This document shows, in pieces, positions 42,342-53,022 of a stretch of 64,000 bases of DNA. The notes beneath the pieces are model-generated. The model saw only the letters and a program-made list of their open reading frames with translations, had not been told where the DNA came from and searched no databases. Made by a program: the position numbers and the translations under genes. Origin of the DNA: Alphaproteobacteria bacterium (GTDB lineage: Bacteria; Pseudomonadota; Alphaproteobacteria; Caulobacterales; Hyphomonadaceae); NCBI GenBank assembly GCA_018830285.1, contig JAHJSB010000055.1, forward strand, positions 1 to 64,000, read 5' to 3'. Every line of letters starts with the position of its first letter. Position 1 is the first letter of the stretch.

Positions 42342-44072
42342 ATGGGGCGTGCCTTGGGTGGTGGAGACAGCGAATTCCGAGCTGACCGCACGCGTTCCAG
42401 CGCCGACGATGCAGCCCTTTGGCGCCGGTTTCGCGGCGTCGCAGGTGAAGATGCGCGAATCGGCGCACGCCAGCGGCTGAAACTGACGGGGACGGTGCCT
42501 GAGAAATTCACCGTCAATCTTCCTGATATCGTGCCGCCAGACACATGGCGCGGCGAAGCCCTGATGCGCGACGTGTGGCGAATCGGCATGGAACGCCTGA
42601 CATTGGAGCGGGCTCAGGCGCCTTGGTCCGTTCCCTTGCCATCGCGGCACTTCGCCGACCGGCTGCACCGGTTTGACTGGCTGCCGGACCTCGTCTCGCA
42701 AGGCCCCGCCGGGGCAAGCCGGGCCGGGGCGTTTGTCGACTCCTGGATCGATGCCTTCGGCACCTTCAATGGATTCGCATGGCGAGCTGAACCGACTGCA
42801 AATCGCATCTGGAACTGGATGCGGTGCGCCAACGACGTGTTCACGGCGGACGCCAGGCCCGAGCGAATGGAATGCCTGGTCCGGCAATTGCGATTCCTGT
42901 CCGATACGCTGGACCAGACAACCGATCCCAAGACCCGCTGGATCGGGTCTTGCGTAATGGTGGCGCGTTCTGTTTGCCTTGACGGGGCGCACAAGCTGGA
43001 TGAGGCGCTGGGCCGTTTGGACGGCGAATGCACGGCACAGATCCTGCCCGATGGCGGCCACGTCAGCCGCAGTCCCTCACGCCTTCTGTCCGCATTGCTC
43101 AATCTGCTCGCACTGCGCGTTGTCCTGCAGGAAGCGGGTCATGTCGTGCCGGACTATTTCGGGAAATGGATTCCGCGCATGGGCGCCATGCTGGCCTTCT
43201 TCCAGACGGAAGATGGCGCGCTGAATCCGTTCAATGATGGCGACGAGGGCCGACCCGAAGCCGTGAATGCTGCATTGGCGCGCCTCGGCACGCCCCCACG
43301 ACATTTTACCTTTGCGCCGAAGTCCGGGTTCCAGAAGCTCCAGAAAGGCCGCGTACGCCTGGTGCTCGATTGTGGCGAAGCCCCGCCGCCGCCATTCGGG
43401 GATTTCGCCCATGCCGGCGCGCTCGGATTCGAATTGTCAGACGGGCCGGCTCGGCTGGTCACGTCCTGTGGCTACAGCGCGGAAGTGAATGTCGACTGGC
43501 AGGCCGCCGTTCGCCGCACCGGCGCACACTCTACGCTTGTGCTCGCGGGACGGGACTCGGCCAGTTTCGTGACCAACGAAGAATCCCGACTGCTCGCAGC
43601 TATGGGTCCCGAAGGTATCTCGGCGAAACGCCTCGAGGAATCCGATGAGACCTGGCTTGATGCCCAGCATGGCGGCTACAAGGCCGCTTGCGGCCTCCTG
43701 CACCGTCGGCGCCTTTTCATGTCGGGCGACGGCAGCCGCCTGACCGGCGAGGATTCGCTGGTGCGTCCGATATCACAGTCGCGATCAGATGATTCCAAGT
43801 TCATCAATTTCGAGATCCGGTTCCACCTTCACCCAACGGTCACAGCCATGATGTCGCGTGATGCCATTCGCCTTATCTGCGACAATGGTTCCGTGTGGCG
43901 CTTCAAGACAAGCCATGAAGGCACACGGCTGGAGCGGACCGTCTATCTCGCGCGCGGAATCGTCGAGCAACCCGAACAGATCGTCATGGCCGGCTATGCC
44001 GATCCGAACAGTGACGGCAATGAGCCGCCGAACTGTATCCGCTGGGCCTTCCTGAAGGAGTCAGCGGCATGA
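42342..44072 (+). CDS. Heparinase II/III-like family protein
   Basis: The 576-aa protein has a helical (alpha/alpha toroid-type) N-terminal region (about 50-330) and a beta-rich C-terminal region (about 340-560), as in PF07940 uronan lyases. ARLVTSCGYS and QHGGYKAACGLLHRRRL hold the conserved His/Gly/Tyr and Arg positions. No signal peptide is visible, so it may be cytosolic, unlike secreted heparinases. Its substrate is unknown. It overlaps the next gene, a sugar dehydratase, by 4 bp (ATGA). Together they lie between rpe and purH. Confidence 0.85.
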   Translation: MGRALGGGDSEFRADRTRSSADDAALWRRFRGVAGEDARIGARQRLKLTGTVPEKFTVNLPDIVPPDTWRGEALMRDVWRIGMERLTLERAQAPWSVPLPSRHFADRLHRFDWLPDLVSQGPAGASRAGAFVDSWIDAFGTFNGFAWRAEPTANRIWNWMRCANDVFTADARPERMECLVRQLRFLSDTLDQTTDPKTRWIGSCVMVARSVCLDGAHKLDEALGRLDGECTAQILPDGGHVSRSPSRLLSALLNLLALRVVLQEAGHVVPDYFGKWIPRMGAMLAFFQTEDGALNPFNDGDEGRPEAVNAALARLGTPPRHFTFAPKSGFQKLQKGRVRLVLDCGEAPPPPFGDFAHAGALGFELSDGPARLVTSCGYSAEVNVDWQAAVRRTGAHSTLVLAGRDSASFVTNEESRLLAAMGPEGISAKRLEESDETWLDAQHGGYKAACGLLHRRRLFMSGDGSRLTGEDSLVRPISQSRSDDSKFINFEIRFHLHPTVTAMMSRDAIRLICDNGSVWRFKTSHEGTRLERTVYLARGIVEQPEQIVMAGYADPNSDGNEPPNCIRWAFLKESAA

Positions 44073-45961
44073 CCCCGCAGCGCGCCGCTCGCAGGGCCAT
44101 GGTCCTGACCTTGGGATTCGATGTCACCATGGCAGCCATCGCGATGGTCATGGCGTCCGTTCTCGTCTGGTCGTCAGATGTCGTCACCGGACCGTTTTCC
44201 TTTGTGTCTGTCATTACGGGCACCTGCTTTTTCGTCCTGGCCGTTTTCGCCGGCTTCGTGATCCGCGGTGTCCAGAAACAGGTGTGGCGTCATATGGGTT
44301 GGCCCGATGCCGTGATGACGGTTCAGGCCATCGGCCTTTCGGGCCTGATCTACCTGCCAGTCATGCTGCTGCTCAATGGCAGGCTCGTCGCGCCCTGGGC
44401 GACTTTCCTCGTGGCCACCCTGCTCTGGACGATACTCCTGTTCGCCGGCCGCATGTTTGCCCTGTCGCGATCGACGCATATGCCGCTGCAGATTTTCAGC
44501 CCCGTCTCGCGATCGGGACAGCCTGTTCTCCTTGTCGGCGACGCCGAAAATTGTGTCACGGTATTGCGCCGTCTCCAGAGCGCGCCACAGGGCAGCAAGG
44601 TGCGCGTGCTCGGAGTCGTCGAGATGCGCGGGGCGGATCCTGGCCGCGCCATTCGCGGTGTCCCGATCATGGGATCCCTCGAAGACCTCGGCAATGTCAT
44701 CGACGTGCTGCGCGTCCGCTACGGCCAGGTACCCTGGCTCGCCGTGACTGGTGTCGCCCGATCACGCGAGGGCATGCTCCAGGTCCTGGAAATCGCATCG
44801 AGTCATGGCGCCGAGATCATGGCCCTTGGCGGCGACGAAGCCGCGCAGAAACTCGAGCCCGTTCATCCTGCAGATCTTCTCGCCCGGCCGGAACGCCAGC
44901 TCGACATAGCGCCCGTTCGCAACATCGTCACATCTGCCAAAGTGCTCGTGACGGGCGGCGGCGGCACAATCGGAGCGGAACTGACCCGGCAGGTTGCTGC
45001 GCTCAGCCCGTCTTGCCTGACAATCGTCGATGCGTCGGAATTCAACCTTTACAGCATCGACATGGCGCTCGGCTCAGCCGCGCCAAATGTTGAGGTCGTG
45101 TCGCGCCTTGGCGATGTGCGCGATACCAGCCGGCTGGCGGATGTTTTCCAGCGCGCCCAGCCGGACCTCGTCATCCATGCGGCCGCGCTCAAGCACGTAC
45201 CCCTGATGGAACACAATCTCTGCGAAGCCATCCTAACCAATGTCGGCGGCGCCGTGAACGCCGCGCGTGCCGCTGTCGCTGTTGGCGCGCGCCGGTTCGT
45301 CTTCATCTCGACCGATAAGGCCGTCGATCCGGACAATGTGATGGGGGCAACGAAGCGCCTGGCAGAAATCGCGGTTAGCCGGATAGCGGCCGATTCCCGG
45401 ATGTCGGCATCCATGGTGCGCTTCGGCAACGTGCTTGGCTCCTCCGGGTCCGTCGTGCCGCTGTTCGAACGCCAGATCGCCGCTGGCGGGCCGGTCACGC
45501 TCACCGATCCTGGCGTCACGCGCTATTTCATGACCGTCGAGGAAGCGTCTTCTCTGGTATTGCAGGCTGCCGCCCTTCAGGCGCTTGAAGGCGCCGCCGA
45601 TCTGTTCGTGCTCGATATGGGCGAGCCCATTCCGATCCTTCAGCTGGCCGAGACGATGATCCGCCTCAAGGGCCTTGTTCCGGGTGAGGACATCGAGATT
45701 GTGACAACAGGCCTGCGCGACGGCGAGAAAATGCACGAAGCGCTGACCTACCGGCATGAACAGGTCAGCCCGACCACGGTCGACGGCGTCAATCGGGTCG
45801 CTTCCCCGAACGGACATGGCGAATTGTTCGAGAAGCAACTTGCCGCCCTTCTGGAAGCGGCAGGCCGCCGCGACCGGACCGAGGCCCTGCGACTGCTGGG
45901 CGTGCTGGTGCCGGAATATGGCGCCAACCGGGCGGTACGGGACCGACGCCACAGCGCTTGA
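44069..45961 (+). CDS. Membrane nucleotide-sugar 4,6-dehydratase (FlaA1/WbpM/CapD type)
   Basis: The 630-aa protein has four N-terminal membrane helices (about 11-35, 47-66, 84-104, 108-130), a first Rossmann-like domain (about 150-275) and a catalytic SDR domain from about 290, with GGGGTIG (296-302). The usual catalytic Tyr is replaced by Met425 (STDKA, then VMGATK, Lys429), as in WbpM-type UDP-GlcNAc 4,6-dehydratases. Such enzymes open UDP-sugar synthesis for capsule, LPS or glycoprotein sugars. AAGGAG precedes the ATG. It is translationally coupled to the heparinase-like gene. Confidence 0.9.
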   Translation: MTPQRAARRAMVLTLGFDVTMAAIAMVMASVLVWSSDVVTGPFSFVSVITGTCFFVLAVFAGFVIRGVQKQVWRHMGWPDAVMTVQAIGLSGLIYLPVMLLLNGRLVAPWATFLVATLLWTILLFAGRMFALSRSTHMPLQIFSPVSRSGQPVLLVGDAENCVTVLRRLQSAPQGSKVRVLGVVEMRGADPGRAIRGVPIMGSLEDLGNVIDVLRVRYGQVPWLAVTGVARSREGMLQVLEIASSHGAEIMALGGDEAAQKLEPVHPADLLARPERQLDIAPVRNIVTSAKVLVTGGGGTIGAELTRQVAALSPSCLTIVDASEFNLYSIDMALGSAAPNVEVVSRLGDVRDTSRLADVFQRAQPDLVIHAAALKHVPLMEHNLCEAILTNVGGAVNAARAAVAVGARRFVFISTDKAVDPDNVMGATKRLAEIAVSRIAADSRMSASMVRFGNVLGSSGSVVPLFERQIAAGGPVTLTDPGVTRYFMTVEEASSLVLQAAALQALEGAADLFVLDMGEPIPILQLAETMIRLKGLVPGEDIEIVTTGLRDGEKMHEALTYRHEQVSPTTVDGVNRVASPNGHGELFEKQLAALLEAAGRRDRTEALRLLGVLVPEYGANRAVRDRRHSA

Positions 45962-46021
45962 CGCCCCAGCCGGTCGTGCTACCCCGCCCATGAGTTCAGC
46001 CAGCCGCCAGAGGATGCCCCA

Positions 46022-47626
<1,605 letters not shown>

Positions 47627-47633
47627 GCCCGGT

Positions 47634-48638
47634 TCAGATCGAGACGATGATCTTGCCGAAATGCTTTTGCGACGCCTGATGGGCGAACGCGTCCGCGATC
47701 TTGTCGAGCGGGAATGTCTGGTCCAGCACGGGTTTTATATTGTTCGCCTCGATCGCGGCGATCATGTCTTCCTGCATCGTGGCCGAGCCGACCGTGATGC
47801 CTGAAAGCGTGATGTTCATCGAGAACAGCGCCGCCGTCGGCACTTCGCCGGACACGCCTGTCAGCACGCCGATCAGCGAAATATGCCCGCCCATCTTGCT
47901 GGCCTGGATCGACTGGCCGAGCGTGCCGGGCCCGCCAATCTCGACGACCTCGTCGACGCCGCGCCCGCCGGTCAGGGCCTTAGCGGCCTTGCCCCAGTCC
48001 GGCGTGGTCTTGTAATTGATCAGGTGATCAGCACCCAGCGCCTTCAGGCGCTTCAGCTTCTCGTCGGATGATGAGGTCGCAATCACACACGCGCCAGCTG
48101 CCTTGGCGAATTGCAGCGCGAAGATCGAGACGCCGCCCGTGCCCTGCGTCAGCACCCAGTCGCCGGGCTTTATCTTTGCTTCGACCATCAATGCGCGCCA
48201 GGCTGTCAGCGCGGCGCACGGCAGCGTTGCGGCTTCTTCGAACGTATAGCCCTCAGGCATGCGCGTGAACGCCGTCTCGGGCGCCGCGACGAGCTCTGCG
48301 CCGAACCCATCGGCTCCGTCGCCCGGTACGCTGGCAAAACCGGCCATTTGCGGCGCGCCTGAATACCAGTTCGGGAAGAACAGGCTCAGTACCTTGTCGC
48401 CCGGCTTGAACCGGCTGGCGCCCTCACCGACGGCGATGACCTCGCCGGCCCCGTCCGACATCGGGATACGGCCATCGGGTGTCGGTATTCCGCCCATCAC
48501 GACAACGAAGTCATGATAGTTGAGACTGCTGGCTTTCACACGGACAAGGATCTCGCCCCGGCCCGGCTTCGGGTCCGGACGGTCTTCGATCACAAGGTTT
48601 CCGGGACCTCCCGGCTTTTTGACGGCGGCTGTTTTCAT
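47634..48638 (-). CDS. Zinc-binding dehydrogenase family (MDR, quinone-oxidoreductase-like)
   Basis: The 334-aa protein has the GroES-like N-terminal domain and a Rossmann NADPH-binding domain (GTGGVSIFALQFAKAAG at about 165). No structural-zinc cysteine cluster is visible, so it resembles the zinc-free quinone oxidoreductase group. The ATG at 48638, with GAGGAAG upstream, begins MKTAAVKKPG; the longer frame has no support. The substrate is unknown. Confidence 0.88.
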   Translation of the reverse strand: MKTAAVKKPGGPGNLVIEDRPDPKPGRGEILVRVKASSLNYHDFVVVMGGIPTPDGRIPMSDGAGEVIAVGEGASRFKPGDKVLSLFFPNWYSGAPQMAGFASVPGDGADGFGAELVAAPETAFTRMPEGYTFEEAATLPCAALTAWRALMVEAKIKPGDWVLTQGTGGVSIFALQFAKAAGACVIATSSSDEKLKRLKALGADHLINYKTTPDWGKAAKALTGGRGVDEVVEIGGPGTLGQSIQASKMGGHISLIGVLTGVSGEVPTAALFSMNITLSGITVGSATMQEDMIAAIEANNIKPVLDQTFPLDKIADAFAHQASQKHFGKIIVSI

Positions 48639-48699
48639 GGGGCGCTTCCTCTTCGCTTTGTCCGAACGTGGGTCGGCGACGCTAGGGAAGTCAAGCAGA

Positions 48700-49194
48700 T
48701 CAGTCCGGTGACGCGACAAGATTCACAGTGTAGCAGAACCGGCCGGCCTCGGGGCGCGGCGTGGCATAGTCGACATAGGCCGCCGGTACGCCCAGATAGA
48801 AGCCGCGCTCTTGCCCGCTGCCGGGACGCGCAAAGACCGCGCAAATCTCTGCATGCTGGTCGTCAACGGGATGAATCTCGAATGGCGCGCCCGTGATCGG
48901 GTCGTCCTTCCATTCCGCGTTGCTGCATCCAGCGGCCAGGCGCGCCTGCGAACCGGGATCGGCCATGGCCACGCGGACTGTGTCCATGTCCTCCGGCAGC
49001 GGGCCGACGCCCCGGCTGTAACAGTTCACCGCTCCGGCCGTCTCGATCAACGCCTGCAGGCGGGCGTCATCCTGCTGCTCCTCACGCGCCTGTCCCGGCC
49101 CGCCTATAATCGCGAGGCCCGCGACAATCGCGGCAACGGCCACCCCGACGAGCGCAACGGCCAGCCAGTCTCCGGATTCACTGGGAGTCCACAT
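48700..49194 (-). CDS. Pseudopilin-like membrane-anchored protein
   Basis: The 164-aa protein has one N-terminal membrane helix (about 10-32) and an extracytoplasmic domain. It has a helical DDARLQALIETAGAVNCYSR, then LPEDMDTVR, and the block DDPITGAPFEIHPVDDQHAE followed by ICAVFARP. This pattern is also known to me as the C-terminal part of some DUF5671 proteins. AAGGGAG precedes the ATG at 49194, and the gene overlaps the DUF5671 gene by 17 bp. The function is unknown. It is likely the partner of the upstream gene. Confidence 0.72.
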   Translation of the reverse strand: MWTPSESGDWLAVALVGVAVAAIVAGLAIIGGPGQAREEQQDDARLQALIETAGAVNCYSRGVGPLPEDMDTVRVAMADPGSQARLAAGCSNAEWKDDPITGAPFEIHPVDDQHAEICAVFARPGSGQERGFYLGVPAAYVDYATPRPEAGRFCYTVNLVASPD

Positions 49195-49831
49195 CGCCCT
49201 GGTCTCCCTTCTCCGCATCGCCGATGAAATAGGTGAAGATCGCCCCGGCGATCACGGCCACGACCACAGACTTGAGGACGAACCGCACGGTCAGGTCACC
49301 GCCGAGGAAATTGTACACGAGCGACATGCCGTCCCCGACCAGCGTGCACCCGGCGACCACGAGGCTGACATAAGTCAGCCACTTGCGAATGCGCGAGCGC
49401 TGCATTTGCGGGTTCCTGCGTCGCGCGCCCCGCAGGATATAGCCCAGCCAGAGGAAGATCGGAGTCGCCACCAGCAGGCCTGACACGCCGCTGCGCACCT
49501 GCGATTCCAGCCTGAAGACACGGTAGTCGTTCACGTTGGTCTTGTCGGGGAAGCCATATTCGATCAGCGCGAACAGCAGCGAGCCGAGACTGAACGAGAC
49601 GATGCCCAGCAGGATGAAGAAGAGAAGGTAGAAGAAGGCCTCGCGCGCGGACAGGTAAGGCTGCGGCCGGGGCACCGCGACCGGGAAGGCCACATCGGAA
49701 TAGGCCTCCAGCGCCGCATCGACCTCGGCCTTGCGCCAGCCGGCCTGATTCAGCGCGTCGAGTATGGCACTGCGCGATTCCCCGCGCTCCAGGCTCTGCT
49801 TGACGAATTCCACGAGCGTCTTGTCGGCCAT
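49178..49831 (-). CDS. DUF5671 domain membrane protein with N-terminal UBA-like helices
   Basis: The 217-aa protein starts with a small helical domain (3-42, LVEFVKQSLERGESRSAIL, GWRKAEVDAALEAY), then four membrane helices (about 65-90, 113-132, 150-175, 185-205) of DUF5671, including RIRKWLTYVSLVVAGCTLVGD. It ends in a charged tail (GDAEKGDQGDVDSQ). GAGGA precedes the ATG. The function is unknown. The overlapping downstream gene encodes the pseudopilin-like partner. Confidence 0.85.
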   Translation of the reverse strand: MADKTLVEFVKQSLERGESRSAILDALNQAGWRKAEVDAALEAYSDVAFPVAVPRPQPYLSAREAFFYLLFFILLGIVSFSLGSLLFALIEYGFPDKTNVNDYRVFRLESQVRSGVSGLLVATPIFLWLGYILRGARRRNPQMQRSRIRKWLTYVSLVVAGCTLVGDGMSLVYNFLGGDLTVRFVLKSVVVAVIAGAIFTYFIGDAEKGDQGDVDSQ

Positions 49832-49895
49832 CGCGTCCTCACTCCCATGCTGTGGCCGTCAGCATAGCCCGTCTGTCATCCTGTCGCCAGCGGCA

Positions 49896-50861
49896 TCAAA
49901 TCCCGGCGCGTTGCAGCAGGCGCTGGAAGCCTTCCCAGAATTCGGCCCGGCGTTCGTCGGTTTCCATCAGGATTTCATGCAGCGCGCCCTCAACGGTGAC
50001 ATGCTCGCAATCGGGAAGGCGGGCACAGACAGCCGCGTGCGAGGCATTGTCGACCAGCTTCTCTTCGCCGGCCGACGCGATGAAGACCGGGATGTTCACG
50101 GCGTTGAGGGCTTTGGCCTTGCCGAACGTCGACACGATATCGAGCGACGCCCCGAGCCAGCCCCACGTCACCGGGCCCAGTTCCAGTTCAGGCGCCGCAT
50201 CGCACAGGTCGCGCTGCACCTGCCAGCGGTGCTTGTCGTGCGTCACGATATTGGTCTCGAACGTCTCCGCCGGGCCCGGCTGCTGCGCATAATTGTCCGA
50301 CCGCCCCGTCACACGCATGGCCCATACGAGATAGCTCATGCCGAGGAATTTCGACTTGAGCCCCCACATCGGCGCACAAAAGGCGGCGGCCTCGACCTTG
50401 ACCAGGCCCTGCGCGATCGTGGCCAGCGCAATCGCGCCGCCCATGGAATGGGCCAGCGACACGTAAGGGCGCGGCAGCCTGTCGTCGAGCTTCTCCAACC
50501 CTTTGGCGAGCGCGCCCATGAAGGTCTCGAACCGGTCGATATGGCCTTTTTTCGTATCATCCAGCAGGCGGTCTGACAGGCCCTGGCCCGGCCAGTCGAT
50601 GATGACGACCGCAAAGCCCATGGCCTGCAGCTCGCGGGCGACCTCGAAATACTTTTCGATGAATTCTGTCCGGCCCGGGCAGACGATGACCGTGCCCCGC
50701 GGATTGTTATAGGTCAGCGCCGGGGCCATGCAGGCGCGCAGCGATCGTCCGGCACTGCCCTCGAACCAGACAATCTCGGCGCCGTCGGGCGCGGGATTGC
50801 CGGGCACAAGGACAAAGTCCTTGCGCTGACCGGCTTTGGCGGGGGCGGTCTTGTCAGTCAT
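49896..50861 (-). CDS. Alpha/beta hydrolase, lysophospholipase-like
   Basis: The 321-aa protein has HSMGG (about 141-145, nucleophile Ser142), VCPGRTEFIEKYFEVARELQ and DWPGQGLSDR, typical of the PldB/monoglyceride-lipase group (serine hydrolase_4). Asp and His of the triad lie in the C-terminal third (SAGEEKLVDN, ALHEI). It probably hydrolyses a lipid ester. The ATG has no Shine-Dalgarno: a terminator ends two bases before it. A GTG at codon 19, with AAGGA upstream, is an alternative start. Confidence 0.85.
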   Translation of the reverse strand: MTDKTAPAKAGQRKDFVLVPGNPAPDGAEIVWFEGSAGRSLRACMAPALTYNNPRGTVIVCPGRTEFIEKYFEVARELQAMGFAVVIIDWPGQGLSDRLLDDTKKGHIDRFETFMGALAKGLEKLDDRLPRPYVSLAHSMGGAIALATIAQGLVKVEAAAFCAPMWGLKSKFLGMSYLVWAMRVTGRSDNYAQQPGPAETFETNIVTHDKHRWQVQRDLCDAAPELELGPVTWGWLGASLDIVSTFGKAKALNAVNIPVFIASAGEEKLVDNASHAAVCARLPDCEHVTVEGALHEILMETDERRAEFWEGFQRLLQRAGI

Positions 50862-50862
50862 G

Positions 50863-50896
50863 AAAAAAAGCCGCCCTCAGGTTTCCCCGGGGCGGC
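50863..50896 (-). terminator. Intrinsic terminator of the SCP2 gene, abutting the hydrolase start
   Basis: On the minus strand a 7-bp stem (GCCGCCC, 50890-50896, with GGGCGGC, 50870-50876) has a 13-nt loop and is followed by seven U residues (50869-50863). The hydrolase ATG is only one base further (50861-50859). Confidence 0.85.
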
Positions 50897-50926
50897 CCCT
50901 TCTGGATTGGTAAGCCGTCGCGGATA

Positions 50927-51229
50927 CTACGAGAACTTCTTCATCAGGCTCTGCAGTTGCATCGCAACCGACATGTCGCCTTCAACTTTCAGCTTGCCCT
51001 GCATGAACGCCATGGTCGGGTCCATCTGGCCGCCGGAAATCTTCTGGAAGTCATCCCAGTCGACTTTGATCGTGGCATCAGCGGCGCCGTCGGAATTGTC
51101 GACCGTGCCGGCAACGCCATCGATGAAGAGCTTGCCGACGCTGCCGAAATCGAACTTCACCTTTTTGGTGAAATCGCCGCCCGGCTGGACAGCGGACGAA
51201 GCCTTGGTTGTGAGTTCTGCGAGATCCAT
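50927..51229 (-). CDS. SCP2 sterol-binding domain protein
   Basis: The 100-aa protein is a stand-alone SCP2 domain: VKFDFGSVGKLFIDG, then DGAADATIKVDWDDFQKISGG, the pattern of SCP2-like lipid-binding domains. It would carry acyl-CoA or hydrophobic ligands in the cytosol. A very strong Shine-Dalgarno (AAGGAGGA) precedes the ATG. A terminator lies 31 bp after the stop. It is divergent from the acyl-CoA carboxylase gene. Confidence 0.9.
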   Translation of the reverse strand: MDLAELTTKASSAVQPGGDFTKKVKFDFGSVGKLFIDGVAGTVDNSDGAADATIKVDWDDFQKISGGQMDPTMAFMQGKLKVEGDMSVAMQLQSLMKKFS

Positions 51230-51474
51230 GATGGGTCCTCCTTGGAATGGGTCTGAATAGGATAAAGCAGAGGGACACGGGGGAATGCAAGGAAAGATTG
51301 AAGCCCGGCGGAATTGTTCAGCCGCATCCGCGTGAGGCGGTTAAGGCTCCGACCACCCGGCAATGACAGTTTCGACGTCGCAAGGACTCGCAAGCGCTTG
51401 CCGCTACGGCACCTCGCGCGCGCCCCCTACGAAGCCCTTGACCGATCCCCCCCTCACCGCCGAATGATGGATGC

Positions 51475-53022
51475 ATGAGCTGGAAAAAATCGATCGAGGA
51501 ATTGCGCCGGCGCGAGCGCCTGTCGGAAAAAATGGGTGGCGAAGAGCCGGTCTCTCGCCAGCGTGGGCGCGGCAAGCTGACCGTCCGCGAACGCGTCGCT
51601 TTCCTGGTTGACCCCGGCAGCTTTCACGAGATCGGCAAGATCGCCGGCAAAGCCACTTATGGCGCCGATGACGAACTTGAATCCTTCACGCCGTCCACGT
51701 CCGTCACGGGCCGCGCGACCCTCAACGGCAAATCGACCGTCATTCTGGCTGATGATTTCACCGTTCGCGGCGGCGCGTCGGATGCGGCGATCTGGCAGAA
51801 AATGGTCCAGATGATCAAGATGGCCACCGAATACCGGATGCCGCTGGTCCAGATGATCGATGGCACGGGCGGCGGCGGATCAGTCAAGAGCCTGGAGAAG
51901 GACCCGCGCACCTACATTCCCGAAACACCCGGCTGGAACGAAATCGTTCTTGGCATGACGCAGGTGCCCTTCGTGTCGCTCGCGCTCGGCCCCTGCGCCG
52001 GCATGGGCGCGGGCCGCGTCGCTGCCAGCCATTTCTCGGTCATGGTCAAGGAACTCAGCCAGGTCTTCGTGGCCGGGCCGCCCGTCGCCATCGCGCTCGG
52101 TGAAAATGTCACCAAGGAAGAGCTCGGCGGCTGGAAAATACAGGGCCAGAACGGCACGGTCGACAACGTGGTCGATACCGAAGCCGATGCCTTTGAAGCG
52201 GCGCGGCGATTCCTGTCCTACCTTCCGCCTTCGGTTCATGAATTGCCGGAACGCACACCGCCCACGGACGACCCGAAGCGCAAGGAGGAGTTCCTCCTGT
52301 CGATCGTTCCGACCGATGGCAAGACGCCCTACAAGCCCCGCAAGATCGTCGAGGCGACCGTCGACCGGCACAGCTTCTTCGAGATCGGGCATGACTGGGG
52401 CCGGGGCATGGTCTGCGGCTTCGCCCGGATCGACGGGCATGCCGTCGGCATCCTCGCCGGCGACCCCTTCTTCCTGGATGGCGCCTGGACGGCGGATGTT
52501 TGCGACAAGGTAACCCGGCACATCGACCTCTGTTCCATGTTCCACCTGCCGGTCGTCCATTTTGTCGACTGCCCCGGCTTCGCCGTCGGCGTGAAGGCCG
52601 AGACGGCGGGCGTCACCCGCGCGGGCGTCCGCGCCATGACCGCCATCTACCAGGCCAATGTTCCGGTCTGTTCCGTGGTTATCCGCAAAGCCTATGGGCT
52701 CGCCGGTTCGACGATGATGAACCAGTCGAAAACCAAATGGCGTTATTGCTGGCCCAGCGGCGACTGGGGCAGCCTGCCCATGGCGGGCGGGATCGAGGCC
52801 GCCTTCCGCAAGGAACTCGCCGAGGCCGAGAACCCCGAGGAACTAAAAGCCGCGCTCTACAAGAAGTTCGAAGCGATCCGCTCACCTTTCCGCACCGCCG
52901 AGAGTTTCCTTGCCGAGGAAATCATCGATCCGCGCGACACCCGGCCACTGCTGGTCGACTTCGTTCATCATGCCGTCCGCGTGGTGGAAACCGGTGATTT
53001 CCGCCACGGGTATCGGCCCTAG
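51475..53022 (+). CDS. Acyl-CoA carboxylase beta (carboxyltransferase) subunit
   Basis: The 515-aa protein has two crotonase-like halves of biotin-dependent carboxyltransferases (about 20-260 and 275-515), with GARG-like GGSVKSLEKDP and VDCPGFAVGVKAE segments. It resembles propionyl- or other acyl-CoA carboxylase beta chains, which carboxylate CoA thioesters together with a biotinylated alpha subunit. No alpha subunit is in the window. No Shine-Dalgarno precedes the ATG. A weak TTGACC (51438-51443) upstream fits a leaderless transcript. It overlaps the convergent transporter gene by 4 bp. Confidence 0.88.
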   Translation: MSWKKSIEELRRRERLSEKMGGEEPVSRQRGRGKLTVRERVAFLVDPGSFHEIGKIAGKATYGADDELESFTPSTSVTGRATLNGKSTVILADDFTVRGGASDAAIWQKMVQMIKMATEYRMPLVQMIDGTGGGGSVKSLEKDPRTYIPETPGWNEIVLGMTQVPFVSLALGPCAGMGAGRVAASHFSVMVKELSQVFVAGPPVAIALGENVTKEELGGWKIQGQNGTVDNVVDTEADAFEAARRFLSYLPPSVHELPERTPPTDDPKRKEEFLLSIVPTDGKTPYKPRKIVEATVDRHSFFEIGHDWGRGMVCGFARIDGHAVGILAGDPFFLDGAWTADVCDKVTRHIDLCSMFHLPVVHFVDCPGFAVGVKAETAGVTRAGVRAMTAIYQANVPVCSVVIRKAYGLAGSTMMNQSKTKWRYCWPSGDWGSLPMAGGIEAAFRKELAEAENPEELKAALYKKFEAIRSPFRTAESFLAEEIIDPRDTRPLLVDFVHHAVRVVETGDFRHGYRP

